Position numbers and translations under genes: made by a program
The notes under the pieces: model-generated
Databases searched by the model: none
Told to the model about the DNA's origin: nothing
What the model saw: the letters and a program-made list of their open reading frames with translations, nothing else
DNA from: Oceanobacillus jordanicus
GTDB lineage: Bacteria; Bacillota; Bacilli; Bacillales; Amphibacillaceae
Length of the DNA stretch: 64,000 nucleotides
Direction of reading: 5' to 3'
Assembly (NCBI RefSeq): GCF_022095695.1
Contig: NZ_JAIFZM010000004.1
Span: 1-64,000 of the forward strand
Shown here: piece by piece, positions 48,075 through 56,112 of the stretch
Position numbering within the stretch: the first letter of the stretch is position 1
Layout: each line of letters begins with the position of its first letter

Positions 48075-49388
48075 ATGGAACAAAACAACTTTAGTGAATT
48101 TTCTTTTCACCCAATCATGCAGAATGTTATAGAGCGATTGGGTTTCAAGGAACCGACAGAAATACAGAAAAAGGCTATACCATCGATTTTAAAAGGGACC
48201 AGTGTAATTGGACAATCTCGTACTGGTTCTGGTAAAACCCATGCTTTTCTACTGCCCATGTTTAATCAGATTGACACGAACAAGAAAGAAGTACAATTTG
48301 TCATTACTGCTCCCACTAGAGAGCTGGCAACACAGCTTTATGATGAAGTGAAGCGTATTATCCATTATGCGGATAGGGAAAAGCAATGGGTTGCGAAATT
48401 ACTAATTGGCGGAACAGATAAACAGAAAATGGCAGAAAAATTAAAACAGCCACCGCATATTATTGTTGGAACGCCTGGTAGAATTCTTGATTTAGTGAAA
48501 GATGAAGCAGTTTCCATTTATTCAGCAAAATCCTTTGTCGTGGATGAAGCAGATTTAATGTTGGATATGGGCTTTATTACGGATGTCGATCAACTTTTGG
48601 TACGGTCAGCAAAAGATATCCAACTTTTAGTATTTTCAGCGACTATTCCCCAGCGTCTACAGCATTTCTTTAGAAAATATTTAGAGAATCCGTTATATAT
48701 AAAAATTAAAGATCATTTTTCACCCGAAACAATGGAGCATCAACTAATTGCCCTAAAACACCGTGATGAAGCACAACTTCTTTTTGAAATTTCCAAAACA
48801 ATTCAACCCTATTTAGCCATTATTTTTACAAATGGAAAAGAAAAAGCGAACCAGTTGGCAGAGTCGTTACAACAAAAAGGGTTAAAAGTTGGTCTTATTC
48901 ATGGTGGATTAGCACCCAGAGAGCGTAAAAGGGTGCTTAAAGAGATCCAAAGTCTTCGCTATCAATACATCGTTGCAACAGATTTAGCATCACGAGGAAT
49001 TGATATAAAGGGTGTCAGCCATGTGATAAATGCTCAGCTTCCAAAAGAAGAGGATTTTTATATTCATCGCGTTGGTCGAACTGCTAGAGCAGGTATGGAA
49101 GGCACGGCGATTAGTATTTACCAGGATGATGATATAAAGCTAATTCAAAAGCTAGAGCAAAAAGGGCTTACTTTCACTTATACAGATCTCCGTAAAGGGG
49201 AGTGGACGGAAGCAAAACCTTGGAATCAACGTAAACTTCGAACGAATACAACAACAGATGTGGAACAAGAAGCCTGGAAACGTGTTAAAAAGGCTAAAAA
49301 AGTAAAGCCAGGGTATAAAAAGAAAATGAAATATCAACAGACCAAGATAAAAAGAGAGATGACACGTAAAAATAAATTTAAAAAATAA
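48075..49388 (+). CDS. cshB: DEAD-box ATP-dependent RNA helicase CshB (YqfR)
   Basis: Cold-shock/RNA degradation type helicase of 437 residues. Motifs run in order: Q motif (FKEPTEIQKKAIPSI), I SRTGSGKT, Ia PTRELA, Ib TPGR, II VDEAD (DEAD box), III SAT, V ATDLASRGIDI, VI HRVGRTARAG. The C-terminus is very basic, typical of CshB. An AAGGAG site precedes the ATG. nfo follows 23 bases after. Confidence 0.93.
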   Translation: MEQNNFSEFSFHPIMQNVIERLGFKEPTEIQKKAIPSILKGTSVIGQSRTGSGKTHAFLLPMFNQIDTNKKEVQFVITAPTRELATQLYDEVKRIIHYADREKQWVAKLLIGGTDKQKMAEKLKQPPHIIVGTPGRILDLVKDEAVSIYSAKSFVVDEADLMLDMGFITDVDQLLVRSAKDIQLLVFSATIPQRLQHFFRKYLENPLYIKIKDHFSPETMEHQLIALKHRDEAQLLFEISKTIQPYLAIIFTNGKEKANQLAESLQQKGLKVGLIHGGLAPRERKRVLKEIQSLRYQYIVATDLASRGIDIKGVSHVINAQLPKEEDFYIHRVGRTARAGMEGTAISIYQDDDIKLIQKLEQKGLTFTYTDLRKGEWTEAKPWNQRKLRTNTTTDVEQEAWKRVKKAKKVKPGYKKKMKYQQTKIKREMTRKNKFKK

Positions 49389-49411
49389 AATAACGTGGAG
49401 AGGTGCTTAAG

Positions 49412-50305
49412 TTGTTGAAGATAGGATCACATGTTTCAATGAACGGAAAGAAAATGTTATTAGGATCAAGTGAGCAAGCAGTTTCATATGGGGAAAACAC
49501 GTTTATGATATATACAGGAGCCCCACAGAATACAAGAAGAAAGCCTATAGAAGAATTAAATATTTCAGAAGGGCTCGAACATATGAAGCAACACGGAATA
49601 CAAGACATTGTAGTTCATGCTCCATATATTATAAATATTGGTAACACAACAAAGCCACAAACCTTTGATTTAGGTGTTAACTTTCTGCGTAGCGAAATTG
49701 ATAGGACAGCAGCACTCGGTGCAAAACAAATTGTATTGCATCCCGGCGCCCACGTAGGTGCAGGGCCTGAAGAGGCAATCAAGAAAATTGTCGAAGGCTT
49801 AAATGAAGTATTAGAAAAAGAAAAAGATGTACAAATTGCGTTGGAAACGATGGCTGGCAAAGGGTCTGAGATTGGACGGACCTTTGATGAAATTGCCAAA
49901 ATAATTGATGGTGTCACCCATAATGAAAAGCTGTCTGTATGTATGGACACTTGCCATATCCACGATGCTGGATATGACATTGTAAATGATTTTGATAGTG
50001 TATTAAATGAATTCGATAAAATTATCGGAGTCGATCGCATTAAAGTTGTCCATGTAAATGATAGTAAAAACGAAAGAGGGGCACATAAAGACAGGCATGA
50101 GAACATTGGCTTTGGCCATATTGGGTTTACGGCTTTACATAAAGTCATACACCATCCACAATTAGAAGCATTACCAAAGATTTTAGAAACACCTTTTGTT
50201 GGTGAAGATAAAAAAGATAAAAAAGCGCCATATAAACATGAGATTGACATGATCAAGTCCGGCGAATTTAATGATAATCTAAAAGAAGAAATAATGGGAA
50301 ACTAA
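49412..50305 (+). CDS. nfo: Endonuclease IV (Nfo, YqfS)
   Basis: Apurinic/apyrimidinic endonuclease with three zinc ions, 297 residues. All signatures are present: [77 protein letters not shown] and [10 protein letters not shown]. It starts at TTG 49412 (MLKIGSH); a GTG at 49403 and TTG at 49415 are alternatives. An AGAGGTG site supports 49412. It protects spores during germination in B. subtilis. Confidence 0.97.
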   Translation: MLKIGSHVSMNGKKMLLGSSEQAVSYGENTFMIYTGAPQNTRRKPIEELNISEGLEHMKQHGIQDIVVHAPYIINIGNTTKPQTFDLGVNFLRSEIDRTAALGAKQIVLHPGAHVGAGPEEAIKKIVEGLNEVLEKEKDVQIALETMAGKGSEIGRTFDEIAKIIDGVTHNEKLSVCMDTCHIHDAGYDIVNDFDSVLNEFDKIIGVDRIKVVHVNDSKNERGAHKDRHENIGFGHIGFTALHKVIHHPQLEALPKILETPFVGEDKKDKKAPYKHEIDMIKSGEFNDNLKEEIMGN

Positions 50306-50308
50306 CGT

Positions 50309-50347
50309 AAAAGGCAGGAACGCTTATAGCAGCTTCCTGCCTTTTAT
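50309..50347. terminator. Bidirectional terminator between nfo and yqfT
   Basis: AAAAGGCAGGAA/TTCCTGCCTTTT stem located between convergent genes; ends the nfo and yqfT transcripts. Confidence 0.85.
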
Positions 50348-50631
50348 TATTCGAATAAATGTTCAAGTCCATAGGAAGTAATTAGTTCTGTAAAAAGCTT
50401 GTGTGCCTTTTTTGCCGTAGAAACATCCGTTCTCTTAGCTAATTCTTGGACCATTGTATTGCGACCTTTCTCTGTAAAGGGGTCTACATTATGTGACTTT
50501 AAGTACTGAGCTATAGAATTGGCTTCTTCTCTTGTGATCGTGAAACCATATTGTTTTGCGTATTTCAATAGTTCCTCGGGTGGGAGTTGCTTTAATTTAG
50601 AAGTTATCATTTGCTTTATGAAAAAAGACAT
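50347..50631 (-). CDS. yqfT: YqfT family protein (DUF2624)
   Basis: A 94-residue helical protein (SFFIKQMITSKLKQLPPEELLKYAKQYGF, then TREEANSIAQYLKSHNVDPF) that I recognise as YqfT/DUF2624, of unknown function. It lies on the minus strand, convergent with nfo, as in B. subtilis. A CTAAAGGAGG site lies 6 to 8 bases before the ATG on that strand. Confidence 0.88.
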   Translation of the reverse strand: MSFFIKQMITSKLKQLPPEELLKYAKQYGFTITREEANSIAQYLKSHNVDPFTEKGRNTMVQELAKRTDVSTAKKAHKLFTELITSYGLEHLFE

Positions 50632-50793
50632 GTTGTTCCTCCTTTAGTTTTTGTTTTACTTCGTAGCTTATGCTCCGATTGCAGAAATCGTTAACAAAAA
50701 GAAACGCCTCTCCAAAAAATACCATAGGTAATTCAGTTATAAATACATAGACTAAGACTGCACCTCAAGTAAATAAAGGAGGTTTCCTTTAAT

Positions 50794-51192
50794 ATGGATG
50801 AGTTCAAATCATATCAAGATAAGAACCAAGTTGAGCAAGCGCCAAATCATGGTGAAAACCGTAAGAATGAAGATTATGTTGGGATAGAACCAGATAGCAC
50901 CAGAGACGAAGAGTACGCTGCTGAATTAACCGCAGATGACTATAATGCCTCTTTAATGGAAGATGCTAATACAACCTCTGAGACGGAATCTGATGTGAAT
51001 TACACATATGGATGGATTGCAATTGCGCTCTCAGTTATTTCATTTTTTGTATGGCCTGTTATTATGGGAGCTGCGGGAATTATTTTCGGATTTGTCTCCA
51101 GGAGCAAAGGTGCAGACACGCTGGGCAATATAGCAATAGCTGCAGGAACTATTTCAATCGCCATTACGTTATTTGTACTGCCATTTATTTAA
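50794..51192 (+). CDS. yqfX: YqfX-like DUF4190 membrane protein
   Basis: A 132-residue protein. The first ~68 residues are hydrophilic and acidic; two hydrophobic helices (about 73-105 and 112-132) with GAAGIIFGFVSRSKGADTLGNIAIAAGTI form the DUF4190 core. Similar to YqfX, which is found in the same neighbourhood and whose function is unknown. ATG follows AAAGGAGG. zur, which neighbours it in B. subtilis from memory, is not here. Confidence 0.75.
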   Translation: MDEFKSYQDKNQVEQAPNHGENRKNEDYVGIEPDSTRDEEYAAELTADDYNASLMEDANTTSETESDVNYTYGWIAIALSVISFFVWPVIMGAAGIIFGFVSRSKGADTLGNIAIAAGTISIAITLFVLPFI

Positions 51193-51205
51193 ATAACTGT
51201 ATGGT

Positions 51206-51236
51206 AAAAAGGGCTGAGGGTATCAGCCCTTTTTTT
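51206..51236 (+). terminator. Terminator after yqfX
   Basis: AAAAAGGGCTGA/TCAGCCCTTTTTTT stem with 5-base loop. Confidence 0.92.
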
Positions 51237-51291
51237 CTTGTCATAAAATCTTTGTAGATATACTGTTTTAATATGTGGATGAGTTTCGTAC

Positions 51292-51600
51292 TCATTCATA
51301 AACAGGAAAATAGTAGTAACGGTCTACTTGTAAGTGAAATGGATCAGCTTCCGCATTAAGTACTTGAAAATCTTTTATAAAATTATCGACACTTACTTTG
51401 GTTAAAGTAGGGTTAATTTTCTCGATTATAGAAAGAACTGTTTCACCTTGCTGTACTTTTAATTGTTTCGCGGTATAATTTGTATTAGTCTCATTATTTT
51501 CTGGAGTCGTAGGCAAACTTCCTTTTGTTAAATCTGTATAGACAGCTGCAATGAGGAATACACATAATAAAAAAAGTGTACATCTTTTTAAAAATGACAT
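51292..51600 (-). CDS. yqfZ: YqfZ-like protein with LysM-type C-terminus
   Basis: A 102-residue protein. An N-terminal membrane segment (about residues 4-22) is followed by a short linker and a LysM-like peptidoglycan-binding region (KQLKVQQGETVLSIIEKIN, then LQVDRYYYFPVY). Position and structure match YqfZ of Bacillus, a probable sporulation or envelope protein. The open frame runs to 51705, but ATG at 51600 has AAGGGGGC upstream on the minus strand and starts the signal/anchor. Divergent from the NfeD gene. Confidence 0.75.
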   Translation of the reverse strand: MSFLKRCTLFLLCVFLIAAVYTDLTKGSLPTTPENNETNTNYTAKQLKVQQGETVLSIIEKINPTLTKVSVDNFIKDFQVLNAEADPFHLQVDRYYYFPVYE

Positions 51601-51619
51601 ACATTTTGCCCCCTTTTTT

Positions 51620-51646
51620 TGAAACTTAACCGCTCTGTCAAACGTA
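51620..51646 (+). promoter_or_regulatory. Putative SigW-type (ECF) promoter of the second NfeD gene
   Basis: TGAAAC (51620-51625), 17 bases, CGTA (51643-51646). Same elements and spacing as the promoter at 25769; the first 11 bases match at 10 positions. Confidence 0.65.
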
Positions 51647-51674
51647 CCATTAGATGTAGGGAGGAGGATTTCTC

Positions 51675-52301
51675 TTGGATATATTAAATTTAGAATGGAT
51701 TGCACTTGTTATTACTGGTTTTGGTACTTTGTTTCTAATTGGTGAAGTACTCGTTAATATGCGTGGTTTTTTTGCATTATTGGGAATTGGATTTATTACA
51801 GTATATTTTGGTGCTTATGTTGAGACAGGTTCTGTTATTCTTATGCTTATTATCTACTTTATAGGATTATTACTTATCATCATTGATGGTAAACTCCTGA
51901 ACGATGGCACGCTTGCCACCATCGGACTTGCAGCTATGTTAACAGCAGTGGCTTTACCTGCACCTAATTTGACAGCCGGTCTTTATGCTGTATTAGGCGT
52001 GTTGCTAGGGACCGGTGCATCATTTCTATTTTTAAAAGTATTTAAACGTAGGGATATGTGGAATAAGTTAACATTAAAGGATCAGCTTTCAACGGAAGCG
52101 GGCTATAATTCGATAAATGAAACTTATGCCACACTTGTTGATCAGGAAGGTGTAACACTGACTGATTTAAGGCCTGTAGGGACAATTAGGGTTAACAATA
52201 GGGACTATAGTGCAGTATCAAATGGACAATGGATAACAAAAGGGACTTCAATACGAGTAGCGATGGTTGATGGAACAAAAATTTTAGTTGAAAAACAATA
52301 A
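51675..52301 (+). CDS. NfeD-family membrane protein (no protease domain)
   Basis: A 208-residue protein with four membrane helices (about 8-135) and a C-terminal NfeD OB-fold (DQEGVTLTDLRPVGTIRVNNRDYSA to the end), corresponding to the NfeD domain of the larger YqeZ protein but without its ClpP-like protease domain. Fits the short NfeD or YqiJ/YuaF-like class. Its position matches yqgA-yqgC of B. subtilis, so a symbol is not given. Starts at TTG 51675 behind GGGAGGAGG. The promoter upstream suggests it is in the same regulon as floA. Confidence 0.85.
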   Translation: MDILNLEWIALVITGFGTLFLIGEVLVNMRGFFALLGIGFITVYFGAYVETGSVILMLIIYFIGLLLIIIDGKLLNDGTLATIGLAAMLTAVALPAPNLTAGLYAVLGVLLGTGASFLFLKVFKRRDMWNKLTLKDQLSTEAGYNSINETYATLVDQEGVTLTDLRPVGTIRVNNRDYSAVSNGQWITKGTSIRVAMVDGTKILVEKQ

Positions 52302-52312
52302 TAGTTACTAAT

Positions 52313-52354
52313 AAAATCTTTTATGGACCAATCGGTTTGTAAAAGATTTTTTAT
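52313..52354 (+). terminator. Terminator after the NfeD gene
   Basis: AAAATCTTTT/AAAAGATTTT stem with an 18-base loop and T tail. Confidence 0.75.
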
Positions 52355-52531
52355 TTGCCTATTGGTTGCATTTTAACAACAGGAGTAGGGAACTAAATAA
52401 AAGGGAAGCGATAAACGGTTTGTAAATTTAATGTTAAATTTGTACGTAAATCCTTTACAAAGTATTTAAATTTATTAATAATAGTCTAAGTGTGCGACAA
52501 ATTTCTACATGAATGAAGGGTGGTAAAGGGA

Positions 52532-54160
52532 TTGGAATTAGATCTGCAAACACTGTTATTTGAATTTATCGGGGGATTAGGGATCTTTCTTCTTGGTATA
52601 AAATACATGGGAGAAGGACTTCAAAAATCGGCAGGAGATCGGTTAAGAAACATTCTTGATAAATTTACAAGCAATCCTTTTATGGGAGTTTTAGCTGGAA
52701 TTATTGTAACTATCCTGATTCAAAGTAGTTCAGGTACAACCGTTTTGACGGTTGGTCTAGTAAATGCAGGTTTTATGACATTCAGACAAGCAATTGGTGT
52801 AATAATGGGAGCGAACATCGGGACAACCGTAACCGCGTTTATTATTGGGGTTGACCTGGGGGAATATGCGCTGCCAATTATTGCAGTGGGCTGTTTCTTA
52901 CTGTTTTTCTTTAAAAACACACTGGTTAACGCCTTTGGACAAACTATATTTGGTTTTGGTGCCTTATTCTTTGGCTTGGAGCTAATGAGCAGTGGTATGT
53001 CACCATTAAGAGAACTGGAATCCTTTCAGCAGTTGACTTTAAATATGAGTGATAGTCCAATACTAGGAGTGGTGATTGGAACAGTATTTACCTTAATTGT
53101 GCAAAGTTCCAGTGCCACTATTGGGATTCTTCAAGGTCTATTTTCAGAAGGTGCCATTGAGCTTAAAGCAGCTATACCTGTGCTTTTTGGGGACAACCTT
53201 GGTACAACGATAACAGCGGTCCTTGCGTCTATTGGTGCATCGGTTGCAGCAAAGCGTGCTGCATACACGCATGTTATCTTTAATTTGGTTGGTGCCACCA
53301 TATTTATTGTCTTTCTTGGAGTCTTCACCCAGGTAATTACTTATCTGCAAGGACAATTTGACTTGAATGCGGAAATGACAATAGCATTTGCTCATGGTAC
53401 TTTTAACGTAACAAATACGATTATCCAATTTCCATTTATCGGTGCCTTAGCATGGCTTGTAACAAAAATAATTCCTGGAGAGGATACGATAGTTGAATAT
53501 AAACCAAAGCATCTAGACCCAATTTTTATTCAGCAATCATCCACCCTGGCATTGGATCAAGCAAAAGCCGAAGTTATCCGAATGGGGGAATATGCATATC
53601 AAGGACTGGAAGAGACAAATCTCTATTTAAACAATCATTCCCAAAAACATTCAGATATGGCTATGCAGGTAGAGGGTGCTCTAAATAATCTCGACCGCAA
53701 GATTACCGAGTATTTAGTGAGTATTTCTGCAGGCTCTCTAACAGAGCTAGAGAGTAACAAGCATACTGCCCTCATGGACTCTGTACGCGATATTGAACGT
53801 ATTGGAGATCATTTTGAAAACATTATAGAGCTTATCGACTATAAGATTTCCAATAAAGTAAACCTTACTGATAAAGCGAATGAAGATCTTAACGAAATGT
53901 TTGAGCTGACTATCGCTACGGTGAAGCAGGCTATACGTTCTCTTGAAAAAACAGATCGTGAAGAAGCTCTAGCAGTTGTACAAAAAGAAGATGAAATTGA
54001 TAAGATGGAGCGGAAGTTTAGGAAAAAACATATCATTCGAATGAACGAAGGGTTATGTAGTGGTTCCGCAGGGATCGTTTTCGTAGACATTATCAGCAAT
54101 CTTGAACGAATAGGGGATCATGCCGTTAATATTGCGGAAGAAGTGTTAGGAGAAGAGTAA
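52532..54160 (+). CDS. yqeW: Na/Pi cotransporter family protein with C-terminal PhoU-like domain (YqeW/NptA type)
   Basis: A 542-residue membrane protein of the phosphate:Na+ symporter family. The two inverted PNaS repeats carry QSSSGTTVLTVG and QSSSATIGILQG, with GANIGTTVTAFI and GDNLGTTITAVLA. The last ~190 residues are a cytoplasmic four-helix PhoU-like domain (MDSVRDIERIGDHFENI and ISNLERIGDHAVNIAEE). Best start is TTG at 52532, giving LELDLQTLLFEFIGG; GTG at 52520 is possible. In B. subtilis, from memory, yqeW lies near mtaB instead. Confidence 0.88.
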   Translation: MELDLQTLLFEFIGGLGIFLLGIKYMGEGLQKSAGDRLRNILDKFTSNPFMGVLAGIIVTILIQSSSGTTVLTVGLVNAGFMTFRQAIGVIMGANIGTTVTAFIIGVDLGEYALPIIAVGCFLLFFFKNTLVNAFGQTIFGFGALFFGLELMSSGMSPLRELESFQQLTLNMSDSPILGVVIGTVFTLIVQSSSATIGILQGLFSEGAIELKAAIPVLFGDNLGTTITAVLASIGASVAAKRAAYTHVIFNLVGATIFIVFLGVFTQVITYLQGQFDLNAEMTIAFAHGTFNVTNTIIQFPFIGALAWLVTKIIPGEDTIVEYKPKHLDPIFIQQSSTLALDQAKAEVIRMGEYAYQGLEETNLYLNNHSQKHSDMAMQVEGALNNLDRKITEYLVSISAGSLTELESNKHTALMDSVRDIERIGDHFENIIELIDYKISNKVNLTDKANEDLNEMFELTIATVKQAIRSLEKTDREEALAVVQKEDEIDKMERKFRKKHIIRMNEGLCSGSAGIVFVDIISNLERIGDHAVNIAEEVLGEE

Positions 54161-54163
54161 ATG

Positions 54164-54192
54164 AAGGAGAGTCTATTTAGACTCTTCTTTTC
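54164..54192 (+). terminator. Terminator after yqeW
   Basis: GAGTCT/AGACTC stem extended by flanking pairs, then TTCTTTTC. Confidence 0.75.
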
Positions 54193-54253
54193 TATTTTAA
54201 AAGGCTTCAAAAAATGTTCAATGTTCAAAATAAAACAAAAAACAATTTTGTTA

Positions 54254-54282
54254 TTGAATTTGAGTTAGGAAAGTGATATATT
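54254..54282 (+). promoter_or_regulatory. Putative upstream promoter P1 of the tRNA operon
   Basis: TTGAAT (54254-54259), 17 bases, TATATT (54277-54282); TTGTCG begins at 54288. Confidence 0.5.
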
Positions 54283-54349
54283 ATATATTGTCGTTTCCGA
54301 GGACAAACTACATAGATTGCAAAAAGAAAAAAACTTTTTTAAAAAATGA

Positions 54350-54378
54350 TTGACAGTTTTTGTCGAACGTGGTAAATT
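54350..54378 (+). promoter_or_regulatory. Putative main promoter P2 of the tRNA operon
   Basis: Perfect TTGACA (54350-54355), 17 bases, TAAATT (54373-54378); TTGTCG begins at 54384. Confidence 0.65.
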
Positions 54379-54468
54379 ATATCTTGTCGCCGAAACAACG
54401 CGTAACAAAAAAGACAAGGTAATTAGGTTACATTGTATCCTAGCAGTCACTACTAACAAGATAAACAT

Positions 54469-54545
54469 GGCGGTGTAGCTCAGCTGGCGAGAGCGTACGG
54501 TTCATACCCGTGAGGTCGGGGGTTCGATCCCCTCCGCCGCCACCA
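54469..54545 (+). tRNA. tRNA-Met (CAU)
   Basis: 77 nt with encoded CCA. Acceptor GGCGGTG/CGCCGCC (one G.T), anticodon loop TTCATAC (CAT at 34-36) and T-arm GGGGGTTCGATCCCC. The body resembles the Bacillus elongator tRNA-Met rather than the initiator. Confidence 0.95.
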
Positions 54546-54560
54546 ATTTCATAAATTTAT

Positions 54561-54637
54561 GGCGGTCGTGGCGAAGTGGTTAACGCACCGGATTGTGGCT
54601 CCGGCATTCGTGGGTTCAATCCCCACCGGTCGCCCCA
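54561..54637 (+). tRNA. tRNA-His (GUG)
   Basis: 77 nt counted with the extra G at -1, which pairs with C73 and is the histidine identity element. Anticodon loop TTGTGGC with GTG. CCA is encoded. Confidence 0.96.
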
Positions 54638-54653
54638 TAAATATAAAAGCAAA

Positions 54654-54730
54654 GGACCCTTAGCTCAGTTGGTTAGAGCTATCGGCTCATAACCGATCGG
54701 TCGCAGGTTCGAGTCCTGCAGGGTCCACCA
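54654..54730 (+). tRNA. tRNA-Ile2 (CAU, lysidine type) - probable
   Basis: 77 nt with encoded CCA; anticodon loop CTCATAA (CAT). The body (GGACCCT acceptor, GGTCGCAGGTTCGAGTCC) resembles the tRNA-Ile that is read as AUA after TilS converts C34 to lysidine, as opposed to tRNA-Met. The identity rests on similarity from memory. Confidence 0.85.
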
Positions 54731-54739
54731 TAAAAACTC

Positions 54740-54832
54740 GGAGGTATACCCAAGTCTGGCTGAAGGGATCGGTCTTGAAAACCGACAGGCGGGTCAAACC
54801 GCGCGGGGGTTCGAATCCCTCTACCTCCTCCA
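54740..54832 (+). tRNA. tRNA-Ser (UGA)
   Basis: 93 nt including CCA, with the long variable arm typical of serine tRNAs. Anticodon loop TCTTGAAAA region gives TGA. Acceptor GGAGGTA/TACCTCC is perfect. Confidence 0.96.
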
Positions 54833-54889
54833 TACATACTTTGGATAAAAACTTCTTAAGAAGGAAGAAAACAATTTAATATCCTAAAT

Positions 54890-54917
54890 GGCTCGGTAGC
54901 TCAGTCGGTAGAGCAAG
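54890..54917 (+). pseudogene. Truncated tRNA-Phe (5' 28 nt)
   Basis: 28 bases identical to positions 1-28 of the intact tRNA-Phe at 55068 (acceptor 5' strand and whole D-arm), then the identity stops abruptly at GAGCAAG. No anticodon loop, T-arm or 3' acceptor strand follows. The preceding ~40 bases also resemble those before the intact gene, so this looks like a duplicated leader plus 5' end. Confidence 0.9.
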
Positions 54918-55019
54918 CCGTAACTTCATCGAAATACTACTATGTGCAGGCTTGCGAGGAGTGCGACTCCTTGGTTTAGCATGCAACACGACGAGCACAA
55001 AACTACGAAGCAATGCACC
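54918..55019. other. ~100 bp insert between tRNA-Phe fragment and intact tRNA-Phe
   Basis: Non-coding and unlike the neighbouring AT-rich spacers. It pairs back to the fragment (GCAAGCC 54913-54919 with GGCTTGC 54949-54955) and contains a tight hairpin AGGAGT-gcg-ACTCCT (54957-54971). No open frame worth reporting on either strand. Confidence 0.6.
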
Positions 55020-55067
55020 GAAACTTCTTAAGCTGAAGGAAACAAAATAATAATATACTATAAAAAT

Positions 55068-55143
55068 GGCTCGGTAGCTCAGTCGGTAGAGCAAGGGACT
55101 GAAAATCCCTGTGTCGGCGGTTCGATTCCGTCCCGAGCCACCA
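55068..55143 (+). tRNA. tRNA-Phe (GAA)
   Basis: 76 nt with encoded CCA; acceptor GGCTCGG/CCGAGCC; anticodon loop CTGAAAA (GAA); T-arm GCGGTTCGATTCCGT. Last gene of the tRNA operon; a terminator follows. Confidence 0.97.
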
Positions 55144-55158
55144 TTTTAAAATGATTCT

Positions 55159-55179
55159 CAGGCGAAGGCCTGTTTTTTT
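55159..55179 (+). terminator. Terminator of the tRNA operon
   Basis: CAGGC/GCCTG stem, 4-base loop and seven T residues. Confidence 0.88.
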
Positions 55180-55368
55180 GTGTTTTCAAAAGTTACCTAC
55201 ATAGAAGCGACGTAAATTTTGAGTAGAAATAGGGGACTTGTTTCTGGAAGTTTAAATTTGGTACTCATGCATATTAGTTGCAACTGCATGCATGCTTTGA
55301 TACTCTTTCCATAAAGGGTGGATACATTCCTTTTAATAAACATATTTATTAGAGGAGGAACATTAATT

Positions 55369-55980
55369 ATGGCAAAATTTGAATTACCAGAACTACCATA
55401 CGCATACGACGCGTTAGAACCAACTATCGACAAAGAGACAATGAACATTCACCACACGAAGCATCATAACACTTATGTTACGAAGCTTAACGGAGCATTA
55501 GAAGGGCATGCAGATCTTCAAAATAAATCATTAGAAGACCTTTTAAGCAATTTAGATGCTGTACCAGAAAGCGCACGCACTGCCGTTCGCAATAATGGTG
55601 GCGGACATGCAAACCATACTTTATTCTGGAACGTATTATCACCAAATGGTGGCGGCGAGCCATCAGGTGAACTTGCAGATAAACTAAACAGTAAGTTTGG
55701 CAGCTTTGACAAATTCAAGGAAGAATTTGAAAATGCTGCAACAACTCGCTTTGGATCCGGCTGGGCATGGCTAGTTCTTAACAATGGAGAGCTTGAAGTA
55801 ACAAGCACACCAAATCAGGATACACCTCTAATGGATGGAAAAACTCCTCTATTAGGTCTTGATGTTTGGGAGCATGCTTATTACTTGAAATATCAAAACA
55901 AACGCCCTGATTATGTATCTGCATTCTGGAATGTAGTTAACTGGGATCAAGTAAACAAAAACTACAATGAAGCAAAATAA
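55369..55980 (+). CDS. sodA: Superoxide dismutase, Mn/Fe type (SodA)
   Basis: Converts superoxide to peroxide and oxygen in the cytoplasm. The 203 residues start with [15 protein letters not shown] and carry the metal ligands: His in [12 protein letters not shown], His in NHTLFW, Asp and His in [16 protein letters not shown] and QDTPLMDG match the manganese-preferring class of Bacillus. ATG at 55369 follows AGAGGAGG; the open frame extends to 55318. It lies upstream of yqgE and pbpA, as in B. subtilis. Confidence 0.97.
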   Translation: MAKFELPELPYAYDALEPTIDKETMNIHHTKHHNTYVTKLNGALEGHADLQNKSLEDLLSNLDAVPESARTAVRNNGGGHANHTLFWNVLSPNGGGEPSGELADKLNSKFGSFDKFKEEFENAATTRFGSGWAWLVLNNGELEVTSTPNQDTPLMDGKTPLLGLDVWEHAYYLKYQNKRPDYVSAFWNVVNWDQVNKNYNEAK

Positions 55981-55997
55981 AAATAGTCTTTAATTCA

Positions 55998-56031
55998 AAG
56001 AGCGCAAGGCATAGAGCCTTGCGCTCTTTGA
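55998..56031 (+). terminator. Putative terminator after sodA
   Basis: Strong AAAGAGCGCAAGGC/GCCTTGCGCTCTTT stem with a 4-base loop, but with few T residues after it. Confidence 0.7.
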
Positions 56032-56112
56032 ATATGGATTAGTAAAAAGCATACTGCATATCTCCATTACTTCTGTTCAAACTAAGAAAGGATTCATGAA
56101 GGAGTATGATTC

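Larger units (their letters stand above)
54193..54468. other. Gene-free AT-rich region upstream of the tRNA operon
   Basis: About 276 bases without coding potential. It holds two promoter-like elements in tandem, at 54254-54282 and 54350-54378, each followed by TTGTCG at the same distance (5 bases after the -10). Confidence 0.6.

Noticed and set aside
49615-50256. 213-codon open frame on the minus strand
   Set aside because: Lies antisense inside nfo, whose family motifs are complete; Ser- and Cys-rich translation is typical of an antisense shadow.
54654-54730. Second CAU tRNA as another tRNA-Met or initiator tRNA
   Set aside because: The 5' end is G-C paired and the body resembles the lysidine-type tRNA-Ile2; no three consecutive G-C pairs flanking an initiator-type anticodon stem with a mismatched 1-72 pair.
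54876-55094. 72-codon open frame on the minus strand
   Set aside because: It runs antisense through the tRNA-Phe fragment, the insert and part of the intact tRNA; no SD site and no protein-like pattern.
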